Source of the DNA: Alkaliphilus sp. B6464
GTDB taxonomy: Bacteria > Bacillota > Clostridia > Peptostreptococcales > Natronincolaceae
Length of the DNA: 64,000 nucleotides
NCBI RefSeq assembly: GCF_018141165.1
Contig: NZ_CP058557.1
Span: forward strand, 186,001-250,000
Reading direction: 5' to 3'
This document shows positions 16,907 to 25,740 of this stretch, one piece after another. The translations under genes and the position numbers were made by a program. The notes beneath the pieces were generated by a model, which saw only the letters and a list, made by a program, of their open reading frames with translations, searched no databases and was not told where the DNA came from. The first letter of the stretch is position 1. Each line of letters starts with the position of its first letter.

Positions 16907-18172
16907 ATGAGTAAAGTAAGAAAACTAAATGATGCTCCAATAGAAGACATAAGTACTCTTGGACCACTCAAGGGCATCACTCTTGGTATCCAACATGTAT
17001 TCACACTATTCGCTTCAACTGTATTGGTTCCAATATTAACTGGTCTTGACATAGGTGTGGCGCTCGTTATGTCAGGTATAGGAACACTAATCTTTCATTT
17101 TATTACCCAAGGTAAAGTACCTGCATATTTAGGTTCGTCCTTTTCATTCATTGCGCCAGTTATCTTAGCTGGTGACTTATATGGTCTTGATTATGCCCGT
17201 GGCGGAATTGTTGTAGCTGGAATTATATATATGATTTTCGCATGGCTTATATCTATTTATGGATCTGAAAAAATATTAAAATATTTTCCACCAATCGTTA
17301 ACGGCCCTATTATAATAGTAATCAGTATGACTCTCGCACCTAATGCTATTGCAATGGCATCTCAAGATTGGCTATTATCAATGGTAACATTAGCTGTTAT
17401 TATTGGAATAGCAATGTTTAGCAAAGGATTTCTAAAAATTGTACCCGTTATTATTGGACTTACAGCAGGTTATTTGCTGGCAGTTATTTTAGGAAGAATA
17501 GATTTTTCTCCTATAACACAAGCTCCTTGGATTGGAGTTCCAAACTTTGCATTACCTAAGTTTAGTTTTGCTTCAACAATGATTGTGGCTCCAATAGCTC
17601 TTACTACAGTTGTAGAACATATAGGCGATGTATTGGCAATGAGTGGAGTAGTAAAAAAAGATTTTGCCAGAAACCCTGGGCTAACAAGAACTCTTATTGG
17701 AGATGGCTTAGCTACATCAGTATCAGCATGTTTTGGAGGACCTGCTAACACAACTTACTCTCAAAATACAGGAGTTTTAGCACTTACAAAAGTATGGGAC
17801 CCAAAGGTTATGAGAATAGCTGCGGTTATGACAATATTAATAGGTTTAACTCCTAAATTAAATGCTTTTACAAGCACTATACCTAAGCCGGTAATTGGTG
17901 GAGCAGTAATCATTTTGTTTGGAATGATAGCTTCTATAGGAGCTAGAACACTTGTAGATAATAAAGTAGACTTTTCAAGATCTAGAAATATGATTATCAT
18001 TGCTGTTATCCTAGTTTTCGGTTTAGGAGGAGCTGTGATCCCAATAAAAATTGGATATACTGAAATTAAACTTGTAGGAATGGCTCTTGCTGCTATTGTT
18101 GGAATTATACTAAATATAATACTACCTACAGATACAGATGATTCGGATGAGAAGGAAGAAATTATAGCTTAA
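16907..18172 (+). CDS. uraA: Uracil permease (NCS2 family)
   Basis: This 421-residue membrane protein is a typical UraA: ITLGIQHVFTLFASTVLVPILTGLD at the N terminus, FITQGKVPAYLGSSFSFIAPV in helix 3, and the substrate-site motif TTVVEHIGDVLAMSG of helix 8. GDGLATSVSACFGGPANTTYSQNTGVLALTKV follows, the NCS2 signature. It imports uracil with a proton. AAAGGGGG precedes ATG 16907. A terminator/attenuator lies in its leader and a terminator follows the gene, so it is monocistronic and probably regulated by pyrimidine supply. Confidence 0.93.
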   Translation: MSKVRKLNDAPIEDISTLGPLKGITLGIQHVFTLFASTVLVPILTGLDIGVALVMSGIGTLIFHFITQGKVPAYLGSSFSFIAPVILAGDLYGLDYARGGIVVAGIIYMIFAWLISIYGSEKILKYFPPIVNGPIIIVISMTLAPNAIAMASQDWLLSMVTLAVIIGIAMFSKGFLKIVPVIIGLTAGYLLAVILGRIDFSPITQAPWIGVPNFALPKFSFASTMIVAPIALTTVVEHIGDVLAMSGVVKKDFARNPGLTRTLIGDGLATSVSACFGGPANTTYSQNTGVLALTKVWDPKVMRIAAVMTILIGLTPKLNAFTSTIPKPVIGGAVIILFGMIASIGARTLVDNKVDFSRSRNMIIIAVILVFGLGGAVIPIKIGYTEIKLVGMALAAIVGIILNIILPTDTDDSDEKEEIIA

Positions 18173-18188
18173 CACTTTATTAACTCTA

Positions 18189-18226
18189 AGCCAGAAGGAT
18201 ATTATTTCTACTCCTTTCTGGTTTTT
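18189..18226 (+). terminator. Intrinsic terminator of uraA
   Basis: GCCAGAAGGA and TCCTTTCTGG flank a TATTATTTCTAC loop and are followed by TTTTTAT. It directly follows the uraA stop codon. Confidence 0.8.
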
Positions 18227-18304
18227 ATATTAATATAAAGAAACAATAAAAATAGTTCTAATATTTCTTTCAATAAATTGATCTCTGATATTTAGAACTT
18301 TAAC

Positions 18305-19048
18305 CTACTTTACTATTCTATTTAAATCTACATAATACTTTAAATATCTATTTCCTTGTTTATCAACATATTGTCCATTTTTATCCTGTACCATAATGGT
18401 TGCCCGTTTATTTATTCTATAGATAATACCATTTAATTTATTACCTTTAAAAATAAATGATATTTTATCACCAATGTTTAAATTAAATTTTTCCATAGCT
18501 AATTCCTTATCCGTTGGAAGCTGGTGATAACTACTAGTATGGCCAAAGAGATTGTTTGCAATTGTCTCAAACCTATCCCCTCTACAACTAGATTTATAAA
18601 AATATAAATATTCTATAGCGTGACAAATTTCATGTTCTAAAACTAATTGTAGTGCTTCAAGGGCGTTGTTAGTTTCTATACCACATACTATCTTGGTTCT
18701 ATCTACAAGATCATAGTGAAGAAAGAAATTCACTCCAATACGGAATTCTATAACAATATTTTCTGGATTTAATACATTTATATTTTTAGGACAAAGAGTA
18801 AGTCCTGCACTTTTAGTCATGAGCTTAGAAAGTGAAAATTTTAGAGAACCTTTAAATGTATCCTTAAACCAATTGTTTAAAAATATACTGTCATAAAGTT
18901 CAAATAGTATCTTTAAATCAGAAGCTGATACTTCTTTAATGATTCCACTTTTTATATTTACTGATACTTTAATTAATTCATTAAAAATATAAGCACGTTT
19001 CTTTTCTATTGTTTCTTTATCATATTTATATCCTATAATAATTTTCAC
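18305..19048 (-). CDS. SprT-like zinc metallopeptidase
   Basis: This 247-residue soluble protein has the zinc-peptidase motif HEICHAIEYLYF (HExxH) at about residues 139-143. The upstream region (FLNNWFKDTFKGSLKFSLSKLMTKSAGLT) and the downstream part, with DRFETIANNLFGHTSSYHQL, match the SprT-like fold. The C-terminal 60 residues (IGDKISFIFKGNKLNGIIYRINKRATIMV) look like a small beta-barrel, possibly nucleic-acid binding. Family members process DNA-protein crosslinks or act as general proteases; the target here is unknown. A GAGGTG ribosome-binding site precedes the ATG. It lies just downstream of a truncated alcohol dehydrogenase. Confidence 0.75.
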   Translation of the reverse strand: MKIIIGYKYDKETIEKKRAYIFNELIKVSVNIKSGIIKEVSASDLKILFELYDSIFLNNWFKDTFKGSLKFSLSKLMTKSAGLTLCPKNINVLNPENIVIEFRIGVNFFLHYDLVDRTKIVCGIETNNALEALQLVLEHEICHAIEYLYFYKSSCRGDRFETIANNLFGHTSSYHQLPTDKELAMEKFNLNIGDKISFIFKGNKLNGIIYRINKRATIMVQDKNGQYVDKQGNRYLKYYVDLNRIVK

Positions 19049-19070
19049 CTCGTTTTTTAAGAGTCAATCT

Positions 19071-19316
19071 TTACTTATAGGCTATTTCTATAGTTTCAAG
19101 ACAAGGATTTTGTTTTACATCGTCAAAAATAGCGTATTCAATATTTAAGGTTTCTAAAGCACTAATTACTTGCTCTAAAGAACCATTTTCTTTAGATGAA
19201 CTTTTCCCAGTAACAATCAATGCTTTACTACCAAGCTTTATCATGGCATCTTTATTATTTTCAATGGCTCCCTTTCCAAAATAAATTTCTGTTGGCATAA
19301 AATAATTGAACTTCAT
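19071..19316 (-). pseudogene. Truncated iron-containing alcohol dehydrogenase remnant
   Basis: Only the first 81 residues of a group III (iron-dependent) alcohol dehydrogenase remain: FNYFMPTEIYFGKGAIENN, then KALIVTGKSSSKENGSLEQV and YAIFDDVKQNPCLETI. Family members have about 380 residues. The NAD(P)-binding GGGS motif and the iron ligands (Asp, three His) are missing, because the frame stops at TAA and the next gene begins shortly after. It is a deletion relic, unlikely to encode a functional enzyme. Confidence 0.8.
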
Positions 19317-19414
19317 AGATAAACACAGCCTCTTATTATTAATATGGGTTTGAATCTATTATACTCCACTATTACATTTTCGAAAAAAATCAACCTTTAT
19401 AATACAGCAATTTA

Positions 19415-20005
19415 CTACCCTCTCTTCAATTTTTTAGTTATTTCTTCTTTGAGTATAGTTTGAAAATTCAAGCTTTTTGAATAAAGTGGAATATATGTTA
19501 ATTCGCCATTTACTCTAGTACTTTCCATTATAGAAATCTTCTTTACCGGTATTGCCATCTCATCAATATGAATTTTTTCATTAATTTTATCTAATTCCCT
19601 AGAAAGCACTACTTGTCTGCCTAAAGTTATATGAGGAACAAAGCTACTTTCTTCCCTAGGATATCCTCCCTCCTCAAGTGCTCTTTCTAAAAGAATATAT
19701 AGTTGATTCAAGATTTCATTATGTTCGAGCCCAACCCAAATTACCAGCTTATTACCTTTAGTAAACTGACCTAGTTTGCTAAAACTTAACTGAAAATAAC
19801 TCTGGTGCAATGATATTTTATTAATAGCTTCCTTCAATTTATCTAACTCATTAATTGTGGTTTCCCCAATGAATCTAAGGGTTAAATGAAAGTTTTTCTT
19901 ATTAGTAAAATTACCCTTTACACTTTTTTGCTTAACTACCTGTTGAACCTGATCCAAATATTCTTTTATATCATCTGGAAATTCTATAGCTAGAAAAACA
20001 CGCAT
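19415..20005 (-). CDS. thpR: RNA 2',3'-cyclic phosphodiesterase (2H family)
   Basis: This 196-residue protein begins MRVFLAIEFPDDIKEYL and carries the two catalytic HxTx motifs of the 2H phosphoesterase superfamily: HLTLRFIGET and HITLGRQV. That is the ThpR/LigT signature; the enzyme opens 2',3'-cyclic phosphates on RNA ends to 2'-phosphates. Length is usual for the family (175-200). It appears monocistronic; a hairpin region separates it from the upstream anti-sigma gene, and a good complementary AAGGG precedes the ATG. Confidence 0.88.
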   Translation of the reverse strand: MRVFLAIEFPDDIKEYLDQVQQVVKQKSVKGNFTNKKNFHLTLRFIGETTINELDKLKEAINKISLHQSYFQLSFSKLGQFTKGNKLVIWVGLEHNEILNQLYILLERALEEGGYPREESSFVPHITLGRQVVLSRELDKINEKIHIDEMAIPVKKISIMESTRVNGELTYIPLYSKSLNFQTILKEEITKKLKRG

Positions 20006-20076
20006 TATAAACCCATCCCTTCAAAATTTAGGTAAATTGAAGCACCTATTTTCTTACAGTTTATCATATTATTTTT

Positions 20077-20119
20077 ATAGTAGGAACAGGGACAAATATC
20101 TTGTCCCTGTTCCTACTAT
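20077..20119. repeat. Perfect 18-bp inverted repeat between thpR and the DUF4179 gene
   Basis: 20077-20094 (ATAGTAGGAACAGGGACA) pairs exactly with 20102-20119, with a seven-base loop. It is very stable. A T-tract is lacking on both sides, so it could be a weak terminator of the anti-sigma gene or a copy of a dispersed palindromic element. Confidence 0.7.
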
Positions 20120-20153
20120 ACTGCCATATCTCGTCAAAATGCTTATTCCACTT

Positions 20154-21500
20154 TTAATTGAATTTATCAATAATTATTCCATTAACATTAACTGATTTGA
20201 CATTGGAAACATCCAATGGTAATGGAGATACATATTTAAGTTTAACTTTCCCATCTTCACTGTAACTTCTAACTGAATTAAATGTTTGAACACTGCCATC
20301 AGTCATATTAGCGCTAATACTTATTTCTTCTAAATTTTTAGTTTCACCACTACCTACCAAAGTTATTCCCATTGTTGACACTGATATACTATTTGTGACC
20401 CATGTGTCAAATTTGGTATTGCAGTCTGTTTTCTTTTCTTCGCCAACAGACTGAATTTTAAATGTAGTTTTCCAGTCTCCTTCTGTATAATTACCATTAG
20501 ATACAAAATGGCCCATAAGCTTTAAGTCCTTAAGATTTATATTGTCTAGATCAAAGATGTATTCCTGATAATCATGTCCATAATTTGTATTACCTGATTC
20601 ATCGACTCCAAAGGTAATACTAGACGGGTAAATATCTATCCTATTTCCTGAATTATCAACAAAATAAAAATAGCCATGGTCATCAACACCATCTCCCATC
20701 CATTTAGTTTGGATATGAAGGCGGTCATCAATATAACCAATATTAGAAATATGTACAAAATTTATTTTAGGGAGAGTAAGTTTCAACTGATCTGTCTTTA
20801 AAACTTTTATTGTCCCCTGGGATTTAAGCTCTTTATATAGATCACCGCCTCCACCTGGAATATTGTTCATATCAAGAGGGATTGTTTGTGAATCATTGAT
20901 TGTTGCTACCTTTGAAAGGTTAACTCCTGTTTCAACTCCATCAAATATTAGCTTATCACTAAGAAAGGAGGTAATGCGAAAACTTACTTTTTTTCCGTTC
21001 AGTTTTTCTCCTCCGTTAGCTTCCATACGTAAGGTTGCGGTTTTCGTTTTTTCATCGTAGTTGACAATTTGACAATTAAACGTCCGAGCTCCAGTTAATG
21101 AGTAGTTATAAATATCAAGTGTTTCATCAATTCTATTACCTAGTAAGTCCTGCATTGTCACATAAATAACTACCATTTCATCATCATTCATAGCTGCTAC
21201 TACTTCCATTTTAATTCTGTTGTCTTCACTGCTAATTTCCACAGGTTGAAGCATTAATGCTATATCTGGAGTAACGATAGATAAAAGATTTCTAAAACTT
21301 GGAATATTCGCTGCCATTACGCCGACAGAAAGCATAAAACACAAGCAAACTGCCAATGCAACAGAGATGGATTTTTTAAAACTCATAGGGTACTTGTGAC
21401 TTTTAATTTTCTTTTCCACTTCCAAACCAATGTCATATTTAGGTGTCTGAATAGTGTTGAGTGCCTTTTTTATAATTATTTCCTCAGAATCACAATTCAT
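20154..21500 (-). CDS. DUF4179-type membrane protein, probable anti-sigma factor
   Basis: This 448-residue protein has a cytosolic N terminus of about 40 residues, one membrane helix (SVALAVCLCFMLSVGVMAA, about residues 45-65) and a large extracellular beta-rich domain. It begins IPSFRNLLSIVTPDIALMLQPVEISSEDN, the usual start of DUF4179 proteins, which pair with ECF sigma factors in Firmicutes. It overlaps the sigma-factor gene by four bases (ATGA). It probably holds the sigma factor at the membrane until an envelope signal reaches the outer domain. No protease site can be read from the sequence. Confidence 0.8.
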   Translation of the reverse strand: MNCDSEEIIIKKALNTIQTPKYDIGLEVEKKIKSHKYPMSFKKSISVALAVCLCFMLSVGVMAANIPSFRNLLSIVTPDIALMLQPVEISSEDNRIKMEVVAAMNDDEMVVIYVTMQDLLGNRIDETLDIYNYSLTGARTFNCQIVNYDEKTKTATLRMEANGGEKLNGKKVSFRITSFLSDKLIFDGVETGVNLSKVATINDSQTIPLDMNNIPGGGGDLYKELKSQGTIKVLKTDQLKLTLPKINFVHISNIGYIDDRLHIQTKWMGDGVDDHGYFYFVDNSGNRIDIYPSSITFGVDESGNTNYGHDYQEYIFDLDNINLKDLKLMGHFVSNGNYTEGDWKTTFKIQSVGEEKKTDCNTKFDTWVTNSISVSTMGITLVGSGETKNLEEISISANMTDGSVQTFNSVRSYSEDGKVKLKYVSPLPLDVSNVKSVNVNGIIIDKFN

Positions 21501-22054
21501 TTGGTTTCCTCCAATTCTTTATAATAAGAATCAACTTCTTTCAATGCATTAGACAACTTTATCTTTGCCCGTTCATAACGTTTGCGTAATGTAGTAGCAG
21601 AAACATGATAGATAGTTTCTAAATCTGCATAGCTCTTTTCATCAATAACTCGACTAAACACCAAGGCACGCTCTGCTGGAGATAGAGTTAAAAGTGCTGC
21701 TTTTAAATCATCACTTATAAATTTTGAGTCCACATTTGTTTGATGCACAAAATGCATTGACTCCGTATTGGTTTGTGACATAAAAAATAGTAGTTTTTTC
21801 TTTCTCAGTGAATCAATACAAGTAGTATATGCAATACGATATAGCCATGCAGATAGGGATGTTCCACTTTTAAAGCTTCTTCTTTTATTGTAGGCTTTGA
21901 TAAATGTTATTTGCACAACATCTTGAGCTTCAAAGTAGTCACAAAGTATATTGTGACAATATCTTAAAAGAGATTGTCCATATAAATCTATAGCACACCG
22001 TAGTTCATACTCTCCACCTGTAGCAAAAGTATAATCAAGATTACTTGCTTGCAT
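21497..22054 (-). CDS. ECF-family RNA polymerase sigma factor (with DUF4179 partner)
   Basis: This 185-residue ECF sigma factor has region 2 with CDYFEAQDVVQITFIKAY and AWLYRIAYTTCIDSLRKK. Region 4 follows as LSPAERALVFSRVIDEKSYADLETIYHVSATTLRKRYERAK. An extra N-terminal stretch (residues 1-20) precedes region 2. It is the first gene of a two-gene unit with the probable anti-sigma and is likely autoregulated. Its regulon is not evident from the window. Confidence 0.92.
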   Translation of the reverse strand: MQASNLDYTFATGGEYELRCAIDLYGQSLLRYCHNILCDYFEAQDVVQITFIKAYNKRRSFKSGTSLSAWLYRIAYTTCIDSLRKKKLLFFMSQTNTESMHFVHQTNVDSKFISDDLKAALLTLSPAERALVFSRVIDEKSYADLETIYHVSATTLRKRYERAKIKLSNALKEVDSYYKELEETK

Positions 22055-22184
22055 CTCACATCTCCCTTCATTAAACTAAAAACGGGTTCTCACTTCTATA
22101 ACGTAAACAAACATAATTTTGTGACATAATATTAATATTAAAATTTTTACTCCTAATGAAATAGTGTCCCAAGCTCTTCTAAAA

Positions 22185-22218
22185 AAATAAAACCTATGGT
22201 TGTACATAGGTTTTATTT
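22185..22218 (-). terminator. Terminator of the bcp gene
   Basis: AAAACCTATG and CATAGGTTTT form a 10-bp stem around GTTGTA. On the minus strand it is followed by ATTTTTTT. It lies 36 bases after the bcp stop codon. Confidence 0.85.
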
Positions 22219-22253
22219 TATAACATTTAAGCATAGCTAATATATTACCACCA

Positions 22254-22709
22254 TTATTTACCCATCTCTTGTTTTATAAATTTCAATACTTCTTCTGCGT
22301 GCCCTTTAGATTTCACATTTCTAAATTCTTTTATCAATTCTCCATCTTTGTCAATTATAAAAGTCGATCTTTCTACTCCCATATATTCTTTGCCATACAT
22401 TTTTTTTAGTTTCATCACATCAAATAGTTTGTGAACTTCTTCATCTTTATCACTAAGGAGTAAAAAAGGAAGATTCTGCTTTTCTCTAAACTTTGCATGG
22501 GACTTTAAACTATCTCTACTAATTGCAAGTATAATCGTATTTAATTTGTTAAATTCATCATATAAATCCCTAAATTCTGTTGCTTCTGTAGTACAACCTG
22601 ATGTATTATCCTTAGGATAGAAGTAAATTACCACGTTTTGTCCCTTAAAATCTTCTAATGAAATATTCATTCCATCAGTTTCTTGTAAAGTAAAATTATA
22701 TTTTTGCAT
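22254..22709 (-). CDS. bcp: Thioredoxin-dependent thiol peroxidase (Bcp/PrxQ), 1-Cys form
   Basis: This 151-residue peroxiredoxin has the peroxidatic cysteine C39 in YPKDNTSGCTTEATEFRD and the family motifs VERSTFIIDKDGEL and GHAEEVL. The usual PGCT is SGCT, and the resolving cysteine five residues on in E. coli Bcp is alanine; C39 is the only cysteine in the protein. It is thus a 1-Cys peroxidase that needs an external thiol such as the thioredoxin at 8220. It reduces hydroperoxides in the cytosol. It is monocistronic, with GGAGGT before the ATG. Confidence 0.9.
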   Translation of the reverse strand: MQKYNFTLQETDGMNISLEDFKGQNVVIYFYPKDNTSGCTTEATEFRDLYDEFNKLNTIILAISRDSLKSHAKFREKQNLPFLLLSDKDEEVHKLFDVMKLKKMYGKEYMGVERSTFIIDKDGELIKEFRNVKSKGHAEEVLKFIKQEMGK

Positions 22710-22853
22710 ACTGCACCTCCTGTAATTCTTAATACCCCTTTTAGATCAAAACTACTCCTTTTTTAGACAATCTATTGTGAAAAATTATTTACCTTCCGCT
22801 TTAATAAAAACCCAAATTTTATTTGCACCATTACTACTTCCGAACAATGATTT

Positions 22854-23624
22854 TTATCTTTCTTTTATAAAAGCTTTTAAAGTAAATTTATGCAATAATA
22901 TTAGTCCTACTATAAATATTATTATAAGAATAATTGGTGTTATAGTTGAAGATTTATATCTTATCAGCTGAAAGCTCATCATTCCCCAAAGTGGTGTAAA
23001 AGCTAGATATTTTGATAATCCAATGCCACTTAAAAATCCTTCTAATATATATGGTAACCCCATAATAAGCCCACCAAATATAAAAGGTACCGCTGCTGAC
23101 TTACTGATTGATGATAAAAATAATCCTATCTGTGCAAAGAAAAACGATCCAAGTATAATAGTCAATAGAGTTATTAAAATCATTTGAATAACAGTAATAT
23201 TCGAACCACTATTGCCAAAGTACCACAAACTTTTTAATGGAATATTTAGTCCATCAAATTTAAATTTGGTTAAGGCAGACAAAGCTACAGTTAAAAAAAC
23301 TGAAATATTTATTATAGAAGCTGAAATCCCAGCAGCTATTGATTTCGCTAAAATGATTTCTCTTTTACCATTTTTCGTTGTTTTGATTAATCCAGACATA
23401 TTCGAGCTATATTCTAATGTATAAGCTGCTGAAAATATCATAAACATTACAATTCCCATTAAAGGAGCAAGTCCGTATCCTTTACTAAATATATCTGCAT
23501 AAGTCTCCTCTATTGAAAAAGCTCTTATTGAAACAAAGCTTAAAAGCAATGAACCGGCCCACACAATTAATATTCTTTTTTTAAAAAACAGTTTTTTTAG
23601 TTCTAACATTATAAGTGTACCCAC
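22854..23624 (-). CDS. ABC-2 type transporter permease (set 2)
   Basis: This 256-residue membrane protein has about six hydrophobic helices. It begins LIMLELKKLFFKKRILIVWAGSLLLSF, the usual cytosolic start of ABC-2 permeases, and contains TTKNGKREIILAKSIAAGISASI, the coupling-like segment shared with the other permeases of this region. It follows the ATPase gene (23628-24515) by three bases and is the last gene of the block. It would form the channel of an exporter of peptides or lipids, together with the permease at 24534. The substrate is unknown. Confidence 0.8.
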   Translation of the reverse strand: MGTLIMLELKKLFFKKRILIVWAGSLLLSFVSIRAFSIEETYADIFSKGYGLAPLMGIVMFMIFSAAYTLEYSSNMSGLIKTTKNGKREIILAKSIAAGISASIINISVFLTVALSALTKFKFDGLNIPLKSLWYFGNSGSNITVIQMILITLLTIILGSFFFAQIGLFLSSISKSAAVPFIFGGLIMGLPYILEGFLSGIGLSKYLAFTPLWGMMSFQLIRYKSSTITPIILIIIFIVGLILLHKFTLKAFIKER

Positions 23625-23627
23625 AAA

Positions 23628-24515
23628 TTACACCTCCCTAGTATTTTCTAAGTCAAAATAGAACATATAAACATCCTCAAACTTCGGCTCAACAGCCTCT
23701 ATTTCTTTATATGGAGGCATCTTGTCACTAATAATTCTAAGTTCTACATCATCAATTCCACGTTGAATATTTACTACTTTATAATTATTTTGTATCTCAT
23801 TAACTTCATTCTCACTAGTAGATTTTATACTATACACCTTACCTTCCATAGCAGAAAGGATATCCCTATGATTTCCCTCCATAAGAATGGCTCCATCTTT
23901 TATCATAATAGTTTCCTTCGCTATAGACTCTATATCTGAAATAATATGTGTAGAAAGTATAATAATTTTATCTTTAGAAATTTGTGAAATAAGATTTCTA
24001 AATCTTGCTCTTTCTTGAGGATCAAGTCCTGCTGTAGGCTCATCTAACACTAAAATTTTAGGATCATTTAATAAAGCTTGTGCTATTCCAACTCTTCTTT
24101 TCATTCCTCCAGAAAACTTACCTACTGCTTTATTTCTAACTTCATATAGTCCTACAAGTTTTAAAAGCTCTTCTATTTTTTCTGTAGCATTTTTACCAGT
24201 TAATCCTTTTAAAGCTCCTACATACTGTAAAAATTGTTTTGCCGAAAAGTTTTTATACACTCCAAACTCTTGTGGAAGATATCCTACTAAATCTCTATAC
24301 TTATCATCTAATCTTTTTATATTCTCTCCATTATAAATAATTTCTCCTTCCGATGGCTCTGTTAAAGTTGTTATCTGCTTCATTATGGTGGTTTTTCCTG
24401 CTCCATTAGGTCCTAAAAGTCCATATACACCATTTTCAAGAGTAATTGTTATATTATCATTTGCTTTTTTTCTACCATAAGTTTTAGTTAAATTTTTTAT
24501 TTCAAGCTTATTCAT
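23628..24515 (-). CDS. ABC-2 type transporter ATP-binding protein (set 2)
   Basis: This 295-residue ATPase is of the bacitracin-exporter/lantibiotic-immunity group. It has Walker A GLLGPNGAGKTTIMKQ, Q-loop YLPQEFGVYKNFSAKQFLQ, signature FSGGMKRRVGIAQALL, Walker B ILVLDEPTAGLDP and H-loop LSTHIISDIESIA. The C-terminal 80 residues form a family-typical beta-rich extension. It is very similar to the ATPase at 28156-29031, so the two sets are duplicated. It lies between its two permease genes with gaps of 3 and 18 bases. Confidence 0.92.
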   Translation of the reverse strand: MNKLEIKNLTKTYGRKKANDNITITLENGVYGLLGPNGAGKTTIMKQITTLTEPSEGEIIYNGENIKRLDDKYRDLVGYLPQEFGVYKNFSAKQFLQYVGALKGLTGKNATEKIEELLKLVGLYEVRNKAVGKFSGGMKRRVGIAQALLNDPKILVLDEPTAGLDPQERARFRNLISQISKDKIIILSTHIISDIESIAKETIMIKDGAILMEGNHRDILSAMEGKVYSIKSTSENEVNEIQNNYKVVNIQRGIDDVELRIISDKMPPYKEIEAVEPKFEDVYMFYFDLENTREV

Positions 24516-24533
24516 AAAATGTACCTCCTCAAT

Positions 24534-25553
24534 TTATCTAGTTAATAACTTTTTAAATGTAAAAACACAAAGTGCTGCTCCTACAAATATCATGGATATC
24601 AAGACTCCATTAGACAAGCTTAAAACATCTAAATTCTTTCCAAAAATATCGACTTGTCCAGCATATATTCCTATAAACTCATCCGGATAAAATATTAAAT
24701 TTATATAATTTACTTTGCTTAATATTATTAATAATGAGCTAGGTAAAAACTTAATAAGTGTCAAAACTTTACCAATTCCCATAAAAATCAAAGTGGCACT
24801 TATAGATGTTAAAGAATTCGTTGAAATAAATGAGAAAAAACTTGAGAACACTGATATACTGATAAATATTACTGTAATGGTTGCAATCTTAAGTGTTAAA
24901 TATTCGATGATTGTATAAGCCTTATGAAAAAAGGCACCAATATCAACAATTCTAAAGGCTTCAAGTTCTCCATTTATAGGCATTCCATACTGAACTAAGG
25001 TTATTAGAAATACTATCCCTAAATATAACCCATAAATAACAATAGGTATAATTATTGCTAATGCTAACTTTGCATATAAAGTCTTAAACTTATTTTTAGA
25101 TGAAAGAATAATATTATCTACCCCTGTAATGATTTCGTCTGTATATATATTTGAAAAGATCAAAACTAAAATAATTACTATAATGATTGACATAAAAGGA
25201 TGGTCTACTCTATGGTTAAAAACCTTATAAAAATCAACATCCTTATATTCCTTATATTTCATAGAACTTAAATACTCTTCGGCAGTATTTTTAAGTTTAT
25301 TGGTAAAGGGGTTACCCTCAGAAATATTTACAACTTCTTCTAACTGATGAATTTTTTCATTAAATTTCTCCCCTGCAATTTCTTCTTTAGATCTAGTGTC
25401 CTTTATTAATTCATACCTATCATTCCTATATATATTTTCTGTCTCTAATGTAGGCTTTAAAAAAATCGTAATACCTAAAAGAAAAATTAATAATGCTAAT
25501 ACTATAGATACTGTTTTAACATTAAATATCTTTTTTAGCTCCCAAGAAATCAT
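24534..25553 (-). CDS. ABC-2 type transporter permease (set 2, first gene)
   Basis: This 339-residue protein starts MISWELKKIFNVKTVSIVLALLIFLLG, followed by an extracellular loop of about 90 charged residues and about five C-terminal helices. I prefer the ATG at 25553 because the GGAGGT complement is well spaced there; an in-frame ATG nine bases upstream abuts it. NSKNKFKTLYAKLALAI-like residues mark the cytosolic coupling segment. It heads the second exporter set, which is separated from the first by a strong terminator hairpin. Confidence 0.78.
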   Translation of the reverse strand: MISWELKKIFNVKTVSIVLALLIFLLGITIFLKPTLETENIYRNDRYELIKDTRSKEEIAGEKFNEKIHQLEEVVNISEGNPFTNKLKNTAEEYLSSMKYKEYKDVDFYKVFNHRVDHPFMSIIIVIILVLIFSNIYTDEIITGVDNIILSSKNKFKTLYAKLALAIIIPIVIYGLYLGIVFLITLVQYGMPINGELEAFRIVDIGAFFHKAYTIIEYLTLKIATITVIFISISVFSSFFSFISTNSLTSISATLIFMGIGKVLTLIKFLPSSLLIILSKVNYINLIFYPDEFIGIYAGQVDIFGKNLDVLSLSNGVLISMIFVGAALCVFTFKKLLTR

Positions 25554-25677
25554 CAATATCATACCTCCTTATCTTTTGCTACAAATTTATTATATAGTTC
25601 CAAACTTACCCCACAATAAACTAAACCTTAACTAAACCTTAAAAAACTTTATTTTAAAAATTTCTATTATAAAAAGA

Positions 25678-25721
25678 TTAAGAAGCCATTTTGCTTAAAA
25701 AATAGCAAAATGGCTTCTTAA
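25678..25721 (-). terminator. Strong hairpin separating the two ABC exporter sets
   Basis: 25678-25695 (TTAAGAAGCCATTTTGCT) pairs exactly with 25704-25721, with an eight-base loop. On the minus strand it lies 20 bases after the stop of the permease at 25741. It should partly or fully end transcription of the first set. Confidence 0.8.
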
Positions 25722-25740
25722 AAATTATTCTATGTTTATT

